From Pararge aegeria (lineage: Eukaryota > Arthropoda > Insecta > Lepidoptera > Nymphalidae), in NCBI RefSeq assembly GCF_905163445.1, contig NC_053200.1:9486001-9550000 (forward strand): 64,000 bases of DNA, read 5' to 3'. The notes below the pieces were generated by a model that had not been told where the DNA came from, made no database searches, and saw only the letters and a list, made by a program, of their open reading frames with translations. Position numbers and translations under genes: made by a program. Shown here piece by piece: positions 62,886-64,000 of this stretch; within the stretch, counting starts at the first letter, position 1, and every line of letters begins with the position of its first letter.

Positions 62886-64000
62886 GCGAATGAAAACGTC
62901 ATGAAAATAGTTACTTCAGAGCGGAGAAAATGTTATAAATGTCATCATTTGTAGTTCAAAGGGAAAAAGTTTAAGAAGCCAGTTCAATAATAAGAAACCA
63001 TTAGCATTTATGCCAACGTATGCTAAATAAGTAAATAAAATTCACGTTAGAACTATATTTTAATTTTTATTTTGTACATATGTTGTACACGTATTCGTTC
63101 CGTTGAACTTTTTGCGGTTTGTTTAATTTTATTTTAATTTTTTTTCCGCCAGAATTCATGATTTTTTTCAACTAGTTTTTGGCATAATTTATCATGGAGA
63201 TGAAAATATTGACACAAATAAAAATTCATCAACATTCAACAGTGTTATACTAAAACTTTCTAATACGCAGGCACAAACAAATGCATTAAACACATTGAGT
63301 TCTAGAGAGTCTAATGGTTTCTATCTCATTCCCTCGCCGGCTGAATCCTATACATTTATGTGTTTGTGTCTCTATGGACTTATTTTTTCGTTTCATCGAG
63401 TTTGAAATCACAACGTTTCTAAAGAAGTTTTACTTCAAAAATTAGTAAAACCTTATAAACTCGAAAGTAAGATATAGTAGGTGCAACTTTCTAAATGATA
63501 CATTCATTTAGAAAGTTGCACCCAGTTGAAAGCTGATTTTCCGAATGATAATCAAACTCTAATGGGTGACTTCCAGACCCATATCACTGTTTCTGAAAAC
63601 AGAACTACTGACTTGAATAACAAACTACTGAATGCCATTTTCGACATTTTAATCAATGCGTCATTGCAGCCATATTTGCGAAAATCATAGGACTTACAAT
63701 ATTGGTTTGAAATCTAATCAACTCGCGTGTTACTTATGTCAACGTTTCTGAAGCGGACCACTACGGAGTGGAATGCTGTTCCAGATTAAACGAAAATGAT
63801 ATGTATAACTGAAAATGTTATTTGAAGTAAAATAATTAGAAAATACATTACACATATTTGTGTCTGCTGCTGATTATAGCAAATTCCGTACTGGAGAATC
63901 ATTAAACTTTGCCGCAGGGGCGGAGAGCGGGCGTCTAGACAGAAAAAAATAAATAGATGTTGTTTCAATCAAGATGCATTTATTTAAACACTAAGGGTAA
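62886..64000. other. AT-rich stretch, only a hairpin recognised
   Basis: No gene or repeat family was recognised apart from the hairpin at 63480-63522. Confidence 0.5.
63480..63522. repeat. Perfect hairpin, 19-bp arms, 5-nt loop
   Basis: GGTGCAACTTTCTAAATGA (63480-63498) is the exact reverse complement of 63504-63522; the loop is TACAT. Confidence 0.95.

Overview
The window looks like non-coding, repeat-dense DNA of a moth or butterfly (Lepidoptera). The reasons are a high-copy tRNA-derived SINE of the kind known in nymphalid butterflies (compare Metulj), LINE 3' tails typical of lepidopteran genomes, many Helitron-type 3' ends (GCGGGC..AGCTAGT), and low GC throughout. I found no convincing multi-exon host gene. 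The only host-type sequences I can support are one broken 5S rRNA copy (46885-47182) and, with low confidence, a possible small secreted peptide gene (57840-58034). All other coding sequence comes from mobile elements, and all of it is truncated or broken.

Layout. 1-8.9 kb: SINEs, Helitron-like ends and a LINE tail in AT-rich DNA. 8.9-15 kb: a dense nest of hAT-type MITEs with 8-bp target duplications, a ~228-bp tandem array (10970-12110), and a stacked insertion locus (12.86-14 kb) where an older repeat holds a Helitron, which itself holds a ~41-bp LINE stub, with a SINE beside it. A LINE with a 12-bp target duplication lies at 14531-14974. 15-23 kb: LINE remnants (an RTE-like copy and an RT C-terminus), direct repeats, and the first copy of a foldback repeat. 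23-33 kb: SINEs, a CR1-like LINE end, a 122-bp tandem repeat, a minus-strand Helitron and a second copy of the 14.5-kb LINE family. 33.38-36.98 kb: a Harbinger-type transposon with ~20-bp terminal inverted repeats, pieces of a HARBI1-like transposase (including an inferred last intron and exon), a Myb/SANT-like second gene on the opposite strand and an internal LINE RNase H fragment. 37-46 kb: more SINEs, foldbacks, nested LINEs (RT fragment 42398-43171) and an unclassified dispersed repeat called repeat X here. 46.9-47.2 kb: a 5S rRNA pseudogene split by a retroelement-like insertion. 47.5-56 kb: an endonuclease-domain fragment, two foldback copies and long unrecognised AT-rich stretches. 56-64 kb: several RTE-like LINE fragments (one split by a MITE), the small-peptide candidate, SINEs, a LINE inserted in a Helitron-like repeat, a diverged direct duplication, microsatellites and perfect palindromes.

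Nothing here forms an operon or pathway. The genes are pieces of independent transposons, and the useful information is their nesting order, target duplications and small palindromes. The best candidates for something undescribed are the foldback family flanked by direct repeats of unequal length, the interrupted 5S copy, the tandem array and the small secreted peptide frame. Names used below: SINE-A is the SINE starting GACGGCCGAYTGGCGCAGTG; SINE-B is a second tRNA-like SINE with 3' text CCCGTGCCCTGTAGTGGGCC; repeat X is the dispersed repeat containing CACCTGATGGTAAG.
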